Positions 25,087 to 32,191 of a stretch of 33,380 nt of DNA are shown here, one piece after another. The stretch is taken from assembly GCA_964628835.1 (NCBI GenBank), contig CAZVME010000036.1:1-33380 (forward strand), written 5' to 3'. The translations under genes were made by a program, and so were the position numbers. This DNA comes from JAAGZL01 sp964628835. Its GTDB lineage: Bacteria > Pseudomonadota > Gammaproteobacteria > Chromatiales > Chromatiaceae. The first letter of the stretch is position 1. Each line of letters starts with the position of its first letter. A model generated the notes under the pieces. It saw only the letters and a list, made by a program, of their open reading frames with translations, was not told the DNA's origin and made no database searches.

Positions 25087-25420
25087 TTTCGGCCTCCATA
25101 GTTCTTAATTAGTAACGATGTGAATTTGGCTAGATCGCTACTCTGGGATTTGGTTAAGTTGGCTTTTTCACCTTTACCAAATAGGGTTAATAAAAATAAA
25201 GGCATTGATTCATTGTGATGGTAATAGATAATACGTACCCCACCACTTTTACCTTTACCTTGTGCAGACCACCTTAATTTACGAATACCACCAGTGCCTT
25301 GCATGATATCGCCTGCTGCTGGATGTGCGGCTAAATAATTGATGATCTTAGCCTTTTTGTATTACTGAGTAATTTATCAGATTTTCTCAGGAACTCAGGT
25401 AGTTCGACTACAGTTTGCAT
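25083..25420 (-). pseudogene. HigB/RelE-like toxin, frameshifted
   Basis: An ATG at 25420 opens MQTVVELPEFLRKSDKLLSN, then TKRLRSSII and a stop. One extra A in the run of five A (about 25358) restores KKAKIINYLAAHPAAGDI joined to MQGTGGIRKLRWSAQGKGKSG, YYHHNESMPLFLLTLFGKGE and the normal C-terminus, giving a full-length toxin of about 112 residues. The 338-base span is one short of a multiple of three. The family is an mRNA-cleaving RelE-fold toxin paired with an XRE antitoxin. A shorter in-frame piece from 25304 is unlikely to be functional. Confidence 0.85.
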
Positions 25421-25431
25421 GGCCACAAGTG

Positions 25432-25457
25432 TAATCCACTGGATTATAGCTTGTCAA
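25432..25457 (-). promoter_or_regulatory. Operator and -35 element of the higBA-like cassette
   Basis: TAATCC-ACT-GGATTA (25432-25446) is a perfect palindrome 12 bases before the toxin start. TTGACA lies on the reverse strand at 25452-25457. The -10 is uncertain; TATAAT is present but too close to that -35. Confidence 0.55.
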
Positions 25458-25472
25458 TGCGGTTTTTGAGAT

Positions 25473-25537
25473 GCTAACGTCGCCTTCAGCGGAACAGGCG
25501 CGTTAGCGACTGTATCCGATGGAAGGCCTTGTATGGT
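25473..25537 (-). repeat. attC site with a one-base-short R'' box
   Basis: The left box GCTAACG is intact. On the right the usual TTGTTATGG reads TTGTATGG, one T short. Inner arms pair (GCCTTC.A.CGGA.ACAG on both sides) around the loop GCGCGTTAGCGA. It lies just after the Cys-rich gene. Confidence 0.75.
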
Positions 25538-25542
25538 TAAAT

Positions 25543-25872
25543 TTATTTTGAGCAGGGAGCATCAAGATCTATACCTCTACTCATGAGCTTTTCTTCAAAT
25601 TTAGTATATAAACATTCAGAAAATTTTGGCACTTCACTTTGTTTAAGTTGGAAAATATATTTGTTTTTACTACACTTCGAGAGTAATTCGGTTAGCATTT
25701 TATAGCATTGCTCTTGATTTATATGAAAGCATTTTTCATACGCTACTTTATTAACGGAGCAGCTTGCTTTTATTGATGCTTTAAATGCTATTTCATTTAT
25801 GCTCTCGGCGTGAATTGAGAATGTTGCAAATGAAAGCATTATAAATAGTGACTTTAATTCTAATTTATCCAT
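25543..25872 (-). CDS. Small Cys-rich exported protein
   Basis: 109 residues from the ATG at 25872; the frame runs further upstream but only into the insertion sequence. A signal peptide (MDKLELKSLFIMLSFATFSIHA) precedes a mature domain of about 87 residues with six Cys (at ASCSV, KCFHI, EQCYK, SKCSK, SECLY, APCSK), an even number that suggests three disulfides in the periplasm. I do not recognise the family. It forms a single-gene cassette between the attC at 25473 and the IS-disrupted attC. Confidence 0.7.
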   Translation of the reverse strand: MDKLELKSLFIMLSFATFSIHAESINEIAFKASIKASCSVNKVAYEKCFHINQEQCYKMLTELLSKCSKNKYIFQLKQSEVPKFSECLYTKFEEKLMSRGIDLDAPCSK

Positions 25873-25903
25873 ACAGGTATTGTTCTTATTTTTTAAACAT
25901 AAC

Positions 25904-27637
25904 GAGGCTGTAGAAAAAGCCCTAAAGGACAAGCCATTCTACTCAGCCATATATGGTGTTTTATATTAGTCACTTTTCCGTGATTATGCGTTGTTTGGTT
26001 CATCCTCTGAATGCCGGTCTTACTCTTAAGCAGCTATCCCACCGTAGTTAGCTAGCTTCTCAATATTGTGAACCATACAATAGAGTTGCCATTGTTCCTG
26101 CACTTTCTGTTTCCCTCTTAAACTGAATCGATCAAGCCCTTTGTTCGTGCCTATATTACCAAACACAGGCTCAACTACTGACATACGATGACAGTATATC
26201 TGTTTGCCTTTGGCACTATCGACTCGATGTTTCATCCAGTCGGTGTAGTTGACTGTTCCACTCTTCTTTTCCAGGATAAACGATACTTGCCGCCCTTTGC
26301 CTTTTCGGTGGTCGGCTGATGCTGGATTCCTCATACATTGCATAAGTCGTCCTTCAAAAAAGACTTTGAGATTGCCATGCGCATCCTGGCGTTCAATTCT
26401 TAAACTGAGGGATTGGCCCTCCGGGCAGATGCAGGTCTTGTTAACAGGATCAAACTCAAAGTCACTTGCCGGTAGTCTTTTGGGCGTTGCCTTATTAGTG
26501 TGTTGATGCCTCTTTCCGTATTTGCTTTTCTGATCAGCAAACTTGGGATCTTGACTTCTGAACTTATTGTCAGGCACGTAACCATTGATTTTATTCTCAT
26601 GCAAGTATTGCAGATTTGATTCATTGGCAAAGCCTGTATCGGCGGTCACAATGATATCCGTAGCATAAATATCCTCGCTAATCATAAGTCCTGTATAGCG
26701 CTCTTTTATCGTTTTCATGATGGGCTCTAAGGTATGGTGTTCCTGACCTTCTCCAAAGGCTTGGGCATCAACAATCACCTGGTGTTTTTTATCCACTGCT
26801 GCAAGGCCGTTATAGCCCTGAATCGTGCCTTTACTGGTAGTCATCTTGGCACTTTGATTGTCGGTTATATTACTTTTCACTTCCTTTGCTCTCTTCCCCT
26901 GGCCCATCCGTGGGCTGGCAGACTTTAAAAACTGGTCAACCTTCTCGTAGGCTTTATCCAGTGTATCGATTGCCTGCTGGCTTCGTTTAATACGCTCTTC
27001 ATTCCTACTATTTTGTTCATCAATCTTTTTGTGTTCGCTAAGGTGATGGCGTATCTGACGTCTTATTTTGTCTCGCTTTTGCTCCAGCTCTTTAAACGTA
27101 CCCGACCACTCCTTTGAAGTATCAGAGCGCATCTTACAGCCATCAATGGCGAGTAGTTCATGCCCGAGCAGGCCTTGTTCATCGCAGATCAAAAGAATCT
27201 GCTCAAATAGATCTTCGATCTCTTCTGGACGGCTGCTGACAAAATTGGCAATGGTGGTGAAATGCGGCACCGTATCACATGATAGTGCTTTGAAAATAAT
27301 GTTGGCATCGCAGCACCACTGTATCTCTCGGCTTGGGGTAATGCCTTTGGAATAAGCAAATAGAATAATCTTTAACAGAATGGCTGGATCATACGCTGGA
27401 CGCCCGGTTTCCTCATTTTGAAACTTCGGATAAAACACCGATAAGTCCAATCTGTTATCTATCAGATAATGGATAGCATGTTCAAAGGTACCAAGCTGTA
27501 GTTGATCCTGGTAGTTGATCACAACCATCGCGCTTTGGTTGTAATCATAAGGAATGAATTTTGGCATCTGACACGCCCTTTTGCGTTTTTTATAGTCTAC
27601 CAAATTAGCTGGCAAAAGGGGCTTTTTCTACAGCCTC
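25904..27637 (-). mobile_element. IS1182-family insertion sequence, complete
   Basis: 1734 bases bounded by perfect 19-bp terminal inverted repeats GAGGCTGTAGAAAAAGCCC (25904-25922 and, inverted, 27619-27637). It is flanked on both sides by AAC (25901-25903 and 27638-27640), read as a 3-bp target duplication. Removing the element and one AAC rejoins CATAAC with GTTTGAATTA into a normal attC. The single transposase gene looks intact. Confidence 0.92.
26026..27567 (-). CDS. IS1182-family DDE transposase
   Basis: 513 residues from the ATG at 27567 (MPKFIPYDYNQSAM); a TTG at 27615 would add 16 residues. The N-terminal DUF772-type domain includes GRPAYDPAILLKIILFAYSKG. Catalytic residues fit DDE: LLAIDGCKMRSD (first Asp), ITADTGFANESNL-like VTADTGFANESNL (second Asp) and MSVVEPVFGNIGTNKG (Glu). 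A charged helical insertion lies between the first two. The C-terminal DUF4372-like zinc-type segment has CICPEG. No frameshift seen, so the element may be active. Confidence 0.93.
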   Translation of the reverse strand: MPKFIPYDYNQSAMVVINYQDQLQLGTFEHAIHYLIDNRLDLSVFYPKFQNEETGRPAYDPAILLKIILFAYSKGITPSREIQWCCDANIIFKALSCDTVPHFTTIANFVSSRPEEIEDLFEQILLICDEQGLLGHELLAIDGCKMRSDTSKEWSGTFKELEQKRDKIRRQIRHHLSEHKKIDEQNSRNEERIKRSQQAIDTLDKAYEKVDQFLKSASPRMGQGKRAKEVKSNITDNQSAKMTTSKGTIQGYNGLAAVDKKHQVIVDAQAFGEGQEHHTLEPIMKTIKERYTGLMISEDIYATDIIVTADTGFANESNLQYLHENKINGYVPDNKFRSQDPKFADQKSKYGKRHQHTNKATPKRLPASDFEFDPVNKTCICPEGQSLSLRIERQDAHGNLKVFFEGRLMQCMRNPASADHRKGKGRQVSFILEKKSGTVNYTDWMKHRVDSAKGKQIYCHRMSVVEPVFGNIGTNKGLDRFSLRGKQKVQEQWQLYCMVHNIEKLANYGGIAA

Positions 27638-27693
27638 AACGTTTGAATTAAATCGCGCCGTTTTTTGGCGTCGATTTGAATGAGTTGTTATGT
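27638..27693 (-). repeat. Right part of an attC split by the IS
   Basis: With CATAAC at 25898-25903 this makes one attC: on the reverse strand CATAACAACTCATTC..., inner stem CGCC.../GGCG, then ...CAAACGTT, with the closing GTTATG on the other side of the IS. The antiporter stop codon (27648-27650) is inside it. Confidence 0.8.
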
Positions 27694-28847
27694 GCGCGTT
27701 GTATAGCCATTCTCGTGAATGGTGGCCCTATTATTTCAAAAATGACTGTGGAGCCTAATATAATTGGTATCAAGATTTGTCGATACTCTGGGAAACTACT
27801 TGAGGCAACAAGTGCCATACCAATGGAAACGCCTGCTTGGGGCAATAAAGCAATACCCATCCACCTTTTTTCTTTCTGGTCGGCATTACCAAATTGGCAG
27901 CCAATTCTAGCCCCAATAACTTTTCCTAATATCCGGAAAATAATATATACCATTCCGATTAAACCAATTTCACCCAGAAATTTTAACTCGATTGTTGCTC
28001 CTGCCAGAACAAAAAATATTACCATAAATGGCCATTCAATATTCTCAATGGCATGAAAAGGGTAATCATGATGTGCGGCAAAATTTGCGACAACCACCCC
28101 CATTACAATGGATGCAATCAGAAAAGACACACCCAACCAGATTGCCAGGCCGCCACAAATAAATACAAGTCCGAGTGCTTCAGTTAAAATTGGCTCACCT
28201 GGTTTAAGTCTTCCAGTTAAATATGCCGCAGGAAACCCTATTAGAATACCCAGAATTACAGCACCACCAATATCTTTAGAGGCTGCAAGTATTGGTGAGC
28301 CATCTAATGTATGGCCACTTATAGATGAGGCTGCGGCAATACCCGCTCCAAACAGCAGTAATGCCCATGCATCATCTAGCGCCACAATTGAAACCAGTAA
28401 ATTACTAAAATGGCTTTTGCCATTAGATTCTATTACTACATCCAAAGTTGCCGCTGGAGCAGTGGCTGAAGCAATACAGCCTAAAAGTATAGCAAGTTCT
28501 ATTGGCAACCCAAACCATAAAAGACCCAAGCTGACTATAACTGTCGTGAATACTGCAGCACAGGCTGATATCCAGAGAATCTTGTTCATTCCACTTTCCA
28601 GCGAGCTCATGGTAAGTTTTCCTCCTATCAGAAAACCGACCATCATAAGAGTCATTTCAGCAACAATTTCGAACCGTTGTGAAAAAACAGGGGGAATAAT
28701 ATTCAGTGCTCCCTCGCCAATAACCACGCCAAAAATCAAAAGCAACGTTACGCGTGGTAAAAATGTCCGATGACCGAGCGTACTTATTGCTTGACCAACA
28801 AGAAAAATACCACCTAGCGACAAAAGAAATTGATATGTTGATTCCAT
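27648..28847 (-). CDS. CPA-family cation/proton antiporter in a cassette
   Basis: 399 residues with about 12 hydrophobic helices. The Na+/H+ exchanger fold is supported by the unwound-helix motif SATAPAATLDVV (about 126-137) and the ion-binding ALDDAW (about 155-160, two Asp as in CPA2). Acts in the inner membrane, exchanging Na+ or K+ for protons. The last residues (AHNNSFKSTPKNGAI) are encoded by the attC, a usual sign of a gene that has run into its recombination site. At 1.2 kb it is a long cassette. Its attC is interrupted by the IS, so the cassette may no longer be excisable. Confidence 0.85.
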   Translation of the reverse strand: MESTYQFLLSLGGIFLVGQAISTLGHRTFLPRVTLLLIFGVVIGEGALNIIPPVFSQRFEIVAEMTLMMVGFLIGGKLTMSSLESGMNKILWISACAAVFTTVIVSLGLLWFGLPIELAILLGCIASATAPAATLDVVIESNGKSHFSNLLVSIVALDDAWALLLFGAGIAAASSISGHTLDGSPILAASKDIGGAVILGILIGFPAAYLTGRLKPGEPILTEALGLVFICGGLAIWLGVSFLIASIVMGVVVANFAAHHDYPFHAIENIEWPFMVIFFVLAGATIELKFLGEIGLIGMVYIIFRILGKVIGARIGCQFGNADQKEKRWMGIALLPQAGVSIGMALVASSSFPEYRQILIPIILGSTVIFEIIGPPFTRMAIQRAHNNSFKSTPKNGAI

Positions 28848-28909
28848 ATTTTTCTTAATTCAATAAATTGTTGTGGGTCCGTGTTGGGTCGAACAAGAAT
28901 ATTTAAGGC

Positions 28910-28975
28910 GCATAACGTCAAAGTTGAGTTGTGGCGCGTCTTATTGTGCCATCAAGCCCGAACGCCTTGTTATGC
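28910..28975 (-). repeat. attC site
   Basis: GCATAAC at left, GTTATGC at right, 66 bases; inner arms TTGAGTTGTGGCGC and GTGCCATCAAG pair. Closely related to the attC at 24733. Confidence 0.88.
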
Positions 28976-29230
28976 AGCTATTTCATGGTTGACGTCCCAG
29001 CCAGGGAAGACTAAAACTGCTGGATGACATTTTAATGCTCTAGCTAGCACTTTAGCTCTTTCTACACCTAAATTAATTTTATTGTGCTCAATAGCCGAAA
29101 GTGTTGATTGAGGTATGCCAGTCATTACAGATAATTCATTTTGGCTTAACTCTTGTAACTCACGAATGATTTTTACAGATTCGCCAATAGAAACGTCTGC
29201 TCTTTTTTGTGCCTCTTTATAGTCTTTCAT
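28970..29230 (-). CDS. XRE-family HTH antitoxin
   Basis: 86 residues from the ATG at 29230, chosen because GGAGA lies 6 bases upstream; an ATG at 29251 overlaps the toxin. Helix-turn-helix: IIRELQELSQNELSVMTGIPQSTLSAIEH. It follows a RelE-type toxin, the HigBA order, and should neutralise it and repress the pair. The final residues lie within the attC. Confidence 0.85.
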   Translation of the reverse strand: MKDYKEAQKRADVSIGESVKIIRELQELSQNELSVMTGIPQSTLSAIEHNKINLGVERAKVLARALKCHPAVLVFPGWDVNHEIAA

Positions 29231-29231
29231 G

Positions 29232-29513
29232 TTATTTTCTCCGGTAATCATGCGCTGTTACTTTGATTACTTTTACAAAAAGCTGTTCATTTTCAATTTT
29301 GTAGATAATGCGGTATTGAATATTAAGACGAGATGAACGATGGCCTTTCCACTCACCGAGCAATGCTTCATCATTAAAGCCCTTGATTTGTTTTAGACCT
29401 ACAGGGCCTGATATAGCTACGATATCTTTCCATTTCTCATATCGTTTGAGGATATCGGCAGGCAGTGATTTAAGTCCTTTTAGTGCGCCTTTGTGCTCAT
29501 ATATTTTCCACAT
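29232..29513 (-). CDS. RelE/HigB-like toxin
   Basis: 93 residues, intact. RelE-fold mRNA interferase family: KGALKGLKSLPADILKRYEKW, then GEWKGHRSSRLNIQYRIIYKIENEQLFVKVIKV and a short basic end (HDYRRK). It is first in its two-gene cassette, with the HTH antitoxin downstream, and has its own promoter (29523-29550). Confidence 0.87.
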   Translation of the reverse strand: MWKIYEHKGALKGLKSLPADILKRYEKWKDIVAISGPVGLKQIKGFNDEALLGEWKGHRSSRLNIQYRIIYKIENEQLFVKVIKVTAHDYRRK

Positions 29514-29522
29514 ACTAAATAT

Positions 29523-29550
29523 AGTATATATATCATATATGGTATGTCAA
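29523..29550 (-). promoter_or_regulatory. Promoter of the RelE/HTH cassette
   Basis: On the reverse strand TTGACA (29545-29550), 16 bases, TATACT (29523-29528). The CATAC...GTATG ends around 29512-29546 form an AT-rich inverted repeat over the promoter, a likely operator. Confidence 0.7.
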
Positions 29551-29559
29551 GTTTTTAAT

Positions 29560-29649
29560 GCATAACGTTTTAGGTAAGGGGCGGCTGGCGAAGCCAGACG
29601 TCCCGCGCAGGGCCGTAGGCCCGGAGCATACTTGACCTGCTTGTTAGCT
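29560..29649 (-). repeat. attC site (long)
   Basis: GCATAAC at left, GTTAGCT at right, 90 bases, with extra internal stem-loops (GGCTGGCGAAGCCAGACG and GGGCCGTAGGCCC). The next cassette's toxin stops inside it. Confidence 0.85.
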
Positions 29650-29907
29650 GTTTTTATATACTGTACTTCTGTGTGCAACCTTTATGACCATGATAATAAG
29701 TTCAGTTTCTTGAATCTCATAAATTATACGATAGACGCCTTGCCTTACCCGATAACGCTCTTGTCCTGAAAGCTTAATGCATCCATCAGCTCTTGGGTCT
29801 AGGGATAAATGTTTGATGCATTTTAAGATACGCTTTATGTCTTTTTTAGGTAAGTTACGAAGGTCTTTTGCAACAGATTTTTTAAACGAAAGGCTATATT
29901 TTGCCAT
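29644..29907 (-). CDS. RelE-family toxin
   Basis: 87 residues: MAKYSLSFKKSVAKDLRNLP, then CIKLSGQERYRVRQGVYRII and the beta-strand IIMVIKVAHRSTVYKN. This is the standard RelE/ParE length and motif set, with the RxRxGxYRIIY hallmark. It overlaps the upstream antitoxin by 14 bases. Translation-dependent mRNA cleavage is the family role; ParE-type gyrase poisoning is not excluded by sequence. The stop falls in the attC. Confidence 0.9.
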   Translation of the reverse strand: MAKYSLSFKKSVAKDLRNLPKKDIKRILKCIKHLSLDPRADGCIKLSGQERYRVRQGVYRIIYEIQETELIIMVIKVAHRSTVYKNS

Positions 29908-30127
29908 GTGATTTTAAATCTTCGAGTAATTCCTCATAGCTCAACGAAGCCTCATCGGCTCTTTGTGAAAATGCATTTAAATCTTCTTGGTCTTCGCTTA
30001 AAGCGATGCGAACAGCCTCGTTTACAATCTCTGAAACAGATTGATGAGTAGTTGCAGCTTTAATTCTTAATGCTTGGTGGATTTCTGTTTCAAAGTAAAC
30101 AGTAGATCTTTTTGATAATTCGCTCAT
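29894..30127 (-). CDS. Ribbon-helix-helix antitoxin of the RelE cassette
   Basis: 77 residues. The N-terminal RHH region (STVYFETEIHQALRIKAATTHQSVSEIVNEAVRIALSE) is followed by an acidic C-terminal tail that should wrap the toxin. It precedes and overlaps the RelE-family toxin, the usual RelBE order. Confidence 0.88.
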   Translation of the reverse strand: MSELSKRSTVYFETEIHQALRIKAATTHQSVSEIVNEAVRIALSEDQEDLNAFSQRADEASLSYEELLEDLKSHGKI

Positions 30128-30149
30128 ATGACTATACCTCGTTTACAAA

Positions 30150-30178
30150 AGTATAGCGCTATAACGTTGTAACGTCAA
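30150..30178 (-). promoter_or_regulatory. Promoter and operator of the RHH/RelE cassette
   Basis: TTGACG (30173-30178 on the reverse strand), 17 bases, TATACT (30150-30155). The perfect palindrome TATAGCGCTATA (30152-30163) overlaps the -10, a fitting site for the RHH antitoxin to repress itself. Confidence 0.75.
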
Positions 30179-30192
30179 GACGCCTTTAAACA

Positions 30193-30282
30193 GCTAACGG
30201 TGGAGTGCAGCCGGTGCCGCGCTCAGTAGTTGGAATAAAACCGCCAATGCTTTCCGGTATCGGCTGACACGAATTGTTAGAG
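30193..30282 (-). repeat. attC site (long), 5' of the ASCH gene
   Basis: GCTAACG at left and GTTAGAG at right, 90 bases. The arms pair through GTGCAGCCGGTGCCG and CGGTATCGGCTGACAC. Same orientation as its neighbours, so it is the distal end of the ASCH cassette. Confidence 0.85.
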
Positions 30283-30290
30283 GTTTCGAT

Positions 30291-30629
30291 ATGCCAAGAA
30301 ATATGAGTTTCGCGCTGACTACAGCGCAGTTTAAAGACCAGAGCAAGACCGTAACCCGCCGTTTTGGTTGGTGGTTTTTGAAGCCTGGGGATGTGGTCTG
30401 CGGAGTAAAAAAAGCAATGGGATTGCAGAAGGGTGAAAAGATACAACGCCTCGGCATGATTCGCATTGTATCGACTCGCGCCGAACCGCTGAACGCGATT
30501 ACGCAAGAGGATTGTATTCGAGAGGGATTCCCGGCCTGGGAGCCTGAACAGTTTGTGCATTTCCTCTGCACTAAATATGGCTGCGCCAGAGAGCAGGCTG
30601 TAAACAGGATCGAGTTTGAATACCTCTAA
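30291..30629 (+). CDS. ASCH-domain protein, inverted within its cassette
   Basis: 112 residues. PUA-like ASCH fold: SKTVTRRFGWWFLKPGDVVCGVKK, then LGMIRIVSTRAEPLNAITQEDCIREGFP and a terminal RIEFEYL. This subgroup is common in phages and may bind RNA or act on nucleosides; the function is unknown. It is the only gene of the array on the forward strand: flanking attC sites keep the reverse-strand orientation, so the reading frame runs against the cassette. Its start is 8 bases after the attC core and its stop lies in the next attC. Confidence 0.85.
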   Translation: MPRNMSFALTTAQFKDQSKTVTRRFGWWFLKPGDVVCGVKKAMGLQKGEKIQRLGMIRIVSTRAEPLNAITQEDCIREGFPAWEPEQFVHFLCTKYGCAREQAVNRIEFEYL

Positions 30630-30705
30630 CGCTTAAATATGGGGCGCGCCGCTTTTGGCGGCGTCCCAGCGAACGACAGTGAGCGGCATGATTTTCTTGT
30701 TAGAG
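30625..30705 (-). repeat. attC site (81 bases)
   Basis: TCTAACG at left, GTTAGAG at right, with an inner GCGCCGC..GGCGGCG-type stem. Distal end of the lipoprotein cassette. Confidence 0.85.
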
Positions 30706-30722
30706 CCTACTTTACATAAATA

Positions 30723-31121
30723 TCAAAAGCACAGTACAGCATCTTTTGACTCGCATGATTTACAATTATTTCCTTTAAAGGAATAACTGGTGACTATATT
30801 ATTTTGATCAACCTCAAAATATGTTTTACACAAGGATTCACTGACATCTCCACCTGTACAATGTTGCTTTCCCTTCGAGGTTGTTTGGCAATTAACAGGT
30901 GATGTGGATGTTTCAGAATTGACATATATAAATAATCTGTTGCCATTGGGTGCTTGAGATAGATTGTCTGCATGGCCATGATCCTTTACTACGTTGGCAA
31001 TGTCTTTACCAACATATACCTGAAGTTCTTTTTTATAATTATCTTCTGAACCAATCTGCATTGTGTTGCATGCTGATAATGTCAGCATAGCAATGAACAA
31101 CAGTATAATTATTTTAGTCAT
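30723..31121 (-). CDS. Small lipoprotein, unknown
   Basis: 132 residues from the ATG at 31121 (a TTG two codons earlier is open). The signal peptide ends in lipobox LSAC, so it should be anchored to the membrane. The mature part has a SmpA/BamE-like feel (YVGKDIANVVKDHGHADNL...NGNRLFIYVNS), followed by several Cys (VNCQT, QHCTG, SLCKT, NNCKSCES, VLCF). I cannot assign a role. Single-gene cassette with only about 20 bases before the next attC and no obvious promoter of its own. Confidence 0.75.
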   Translation of the reverse strand: MTKIIILLFIAMLTLSACNTMQIGSEDNYKKELQVYVGKDIANVVKDHGHADNLSQAPNGNRLFIYVNSETSTSPVNCQTTSKGKQHCTGGDVSESLCKTYFEVDQNNIVTSYSFKGNNCKSCESKDAVLCF

Positions 31122-31142
31122 AGTCAATCCAGATATTCTTAG

Positions 31143-31212
31143 CTCTAACGGTTGAGTTGTGGGGCGAAACGCGCGTTAGCGCGGAGCGTCCCACACGAAC
31201 GATTTGTTAGGG
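31143..31212 (-). repeat. attC site
   Basis: CTCTAACG at left, GTTAGGG at right, 70 bases. The arm GTTGAGTTGTGGGGCG is shared with the 24733/28910 sites; the loop contains ACGCGCGTTAGCGCGG. Confidence 0.87.
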
Positions 31213-31221
31213 TGTGAATAT

Positions 31222-32178
31222 TTACGATTGGTCTAAGCATTGAAAAGGCCTAAATGTTTTAATTGGAGATGTAGTCATCCTTAGTGTTGAGTATCCTCTT
31301 CGTAGCGAGAAATCTACATGCGCGCTGTCTACCAAAGGTTTTAGTTTTTTGGAGTTTGCGGCTTGCTGAAAACGATGCGCCCATTGTTTTTGAGATGAAT
31401 AAACCTCGCTCCCTACGAAATGAAAACCCTCACCGCTTTTAAATAGCCATCCTTTTCGACCCTTTAGGGCGTCTTTAACTTGCGGTTCGTCATTGGTGTC
31501 TATATCGAGAAAAAGTAAAAATGCTTCAGCGCTTTGTCCGAGCCTATTATTCCAGCCCAAAACATAATCCTGTTTGCGAGATGATTTAATTGTTGCTATA
31601 GAATGGCGACCAGATTTCTCCATTTTTTTACAATAGTTACTGTCGTACATATGTGCTTGTACTTGAAATTGAACTCTTTCTTTGTGTACATATGATTTAG
31701 GGCAGTAGTAATCAAACTCTAAGGCCTCGATATTCTCAAAGTAATCGAGCAAGTATTCAATAAAGTCTGGGTAATAAAGTAGCGGGGTGTTATTAATTAC
31801 TTTTTGAAGTAAGTTTGCTGTGCGGGAGAGGTATGATTTAGCTTGCTTGAAATTATCAGGTAACGAACCGTGATAATCATATGAATTGCGCAAAGCACCT
31901 AGCTCATTAAGAGTTTTTGCGTAGAGTTTTGGCACCCAGCTTCTACCTGTGCCAAAACGTTTATTAAACTTGCCAACCCAATACTTGTGTTGCTTAGACG
32001 CTCTACCAAGGTCTGCTAGTGCTGCTTGTGCAGAAAAATTTGCTGAATAATAAGCCGTAGCAACGGCGGCGCCATGATGACCTGACTTATGAAGAGATTC
32101 CGCTACTTTCTGGTGTGCATGCGCAATACCGAGTTTCTCGGCGGCTAATGCCATATTCTTTGCGGATAGTCTTCTCAT
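31222..32178 (-). CDS. HEPN-domain protein fused to an archaeo-eukaryotic-primase-like domain
   Basis: 318 residues. N-terminal region (about 10-130) looks like a HEPN domain: the helix HQKVAESLHKSGHHGAAVAT followed by AYYSANFSAQAAL, and the catalytic-type motif Arg97-N-S-Y-D-Y-His103 (Rx5H), typical of HEPN ribonucleases. The C-terminal region (about 205-310) shows the order of primase (AEP) motifs: DxD at Asp225/Asp227 (LLFLDIDTND), SxxxxH at Ser248-His253 (KSGEGFHFVG), then Asp289 and a basic STLRMTTSP segment. A fusion of this kind is unfamiliar to me. The start is ATG with AGGGTGA upstream, a site supplied by the attC core GTTAGGGTGA. Alternative: an unrelated protein with chance motif matches. 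Confidence 0.6.
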   Translation of the reverse strand: MRRLSAKNMALAAEKLGIAHAHQKVAESLHKSGHHGAAVATAYYSANFSAQAALADLGRASKQHKYWVGKFNKRFGTGRSWVPKLYAKTLNELGALRNSYDYHGSLPDNFKQAKSYLSRTANLLQKVINNTPLLYYPDFIEYLLDYFENIEALEFDYYCPKSYVHKERVQFQVQAHMYDSNYCKKMEKSGRHSIATIKSSRKQDYVLGWNNRLGQSAEAFLLFLDIDTNDEPQVKDALKGRKGWLFKSGEGFHFVGSEVYSSQKQWAHRFQQAANSKKLKPLVDSAHVDFSLRRGYSTLRMTTSPIKTFRPFQCLDQS

Positions 32179-32191
32179 TTATTGATATTCA

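Noticed and set aside
25083..25304. Shortened HigB-like toxin as a functional gene
   Set aside because: The missing N-terminal third is present upstream in another frame, so it is a frameshifted full-length toxin rather than a naturally short one.
30186..30571. Reverse-strand frames opposite the ASCH gene
   Set aside because: These would restore the normal cassette direction, but they show no family features, while the forward frame is a clear ASCH protein ending in the conserved RIEFEYL.
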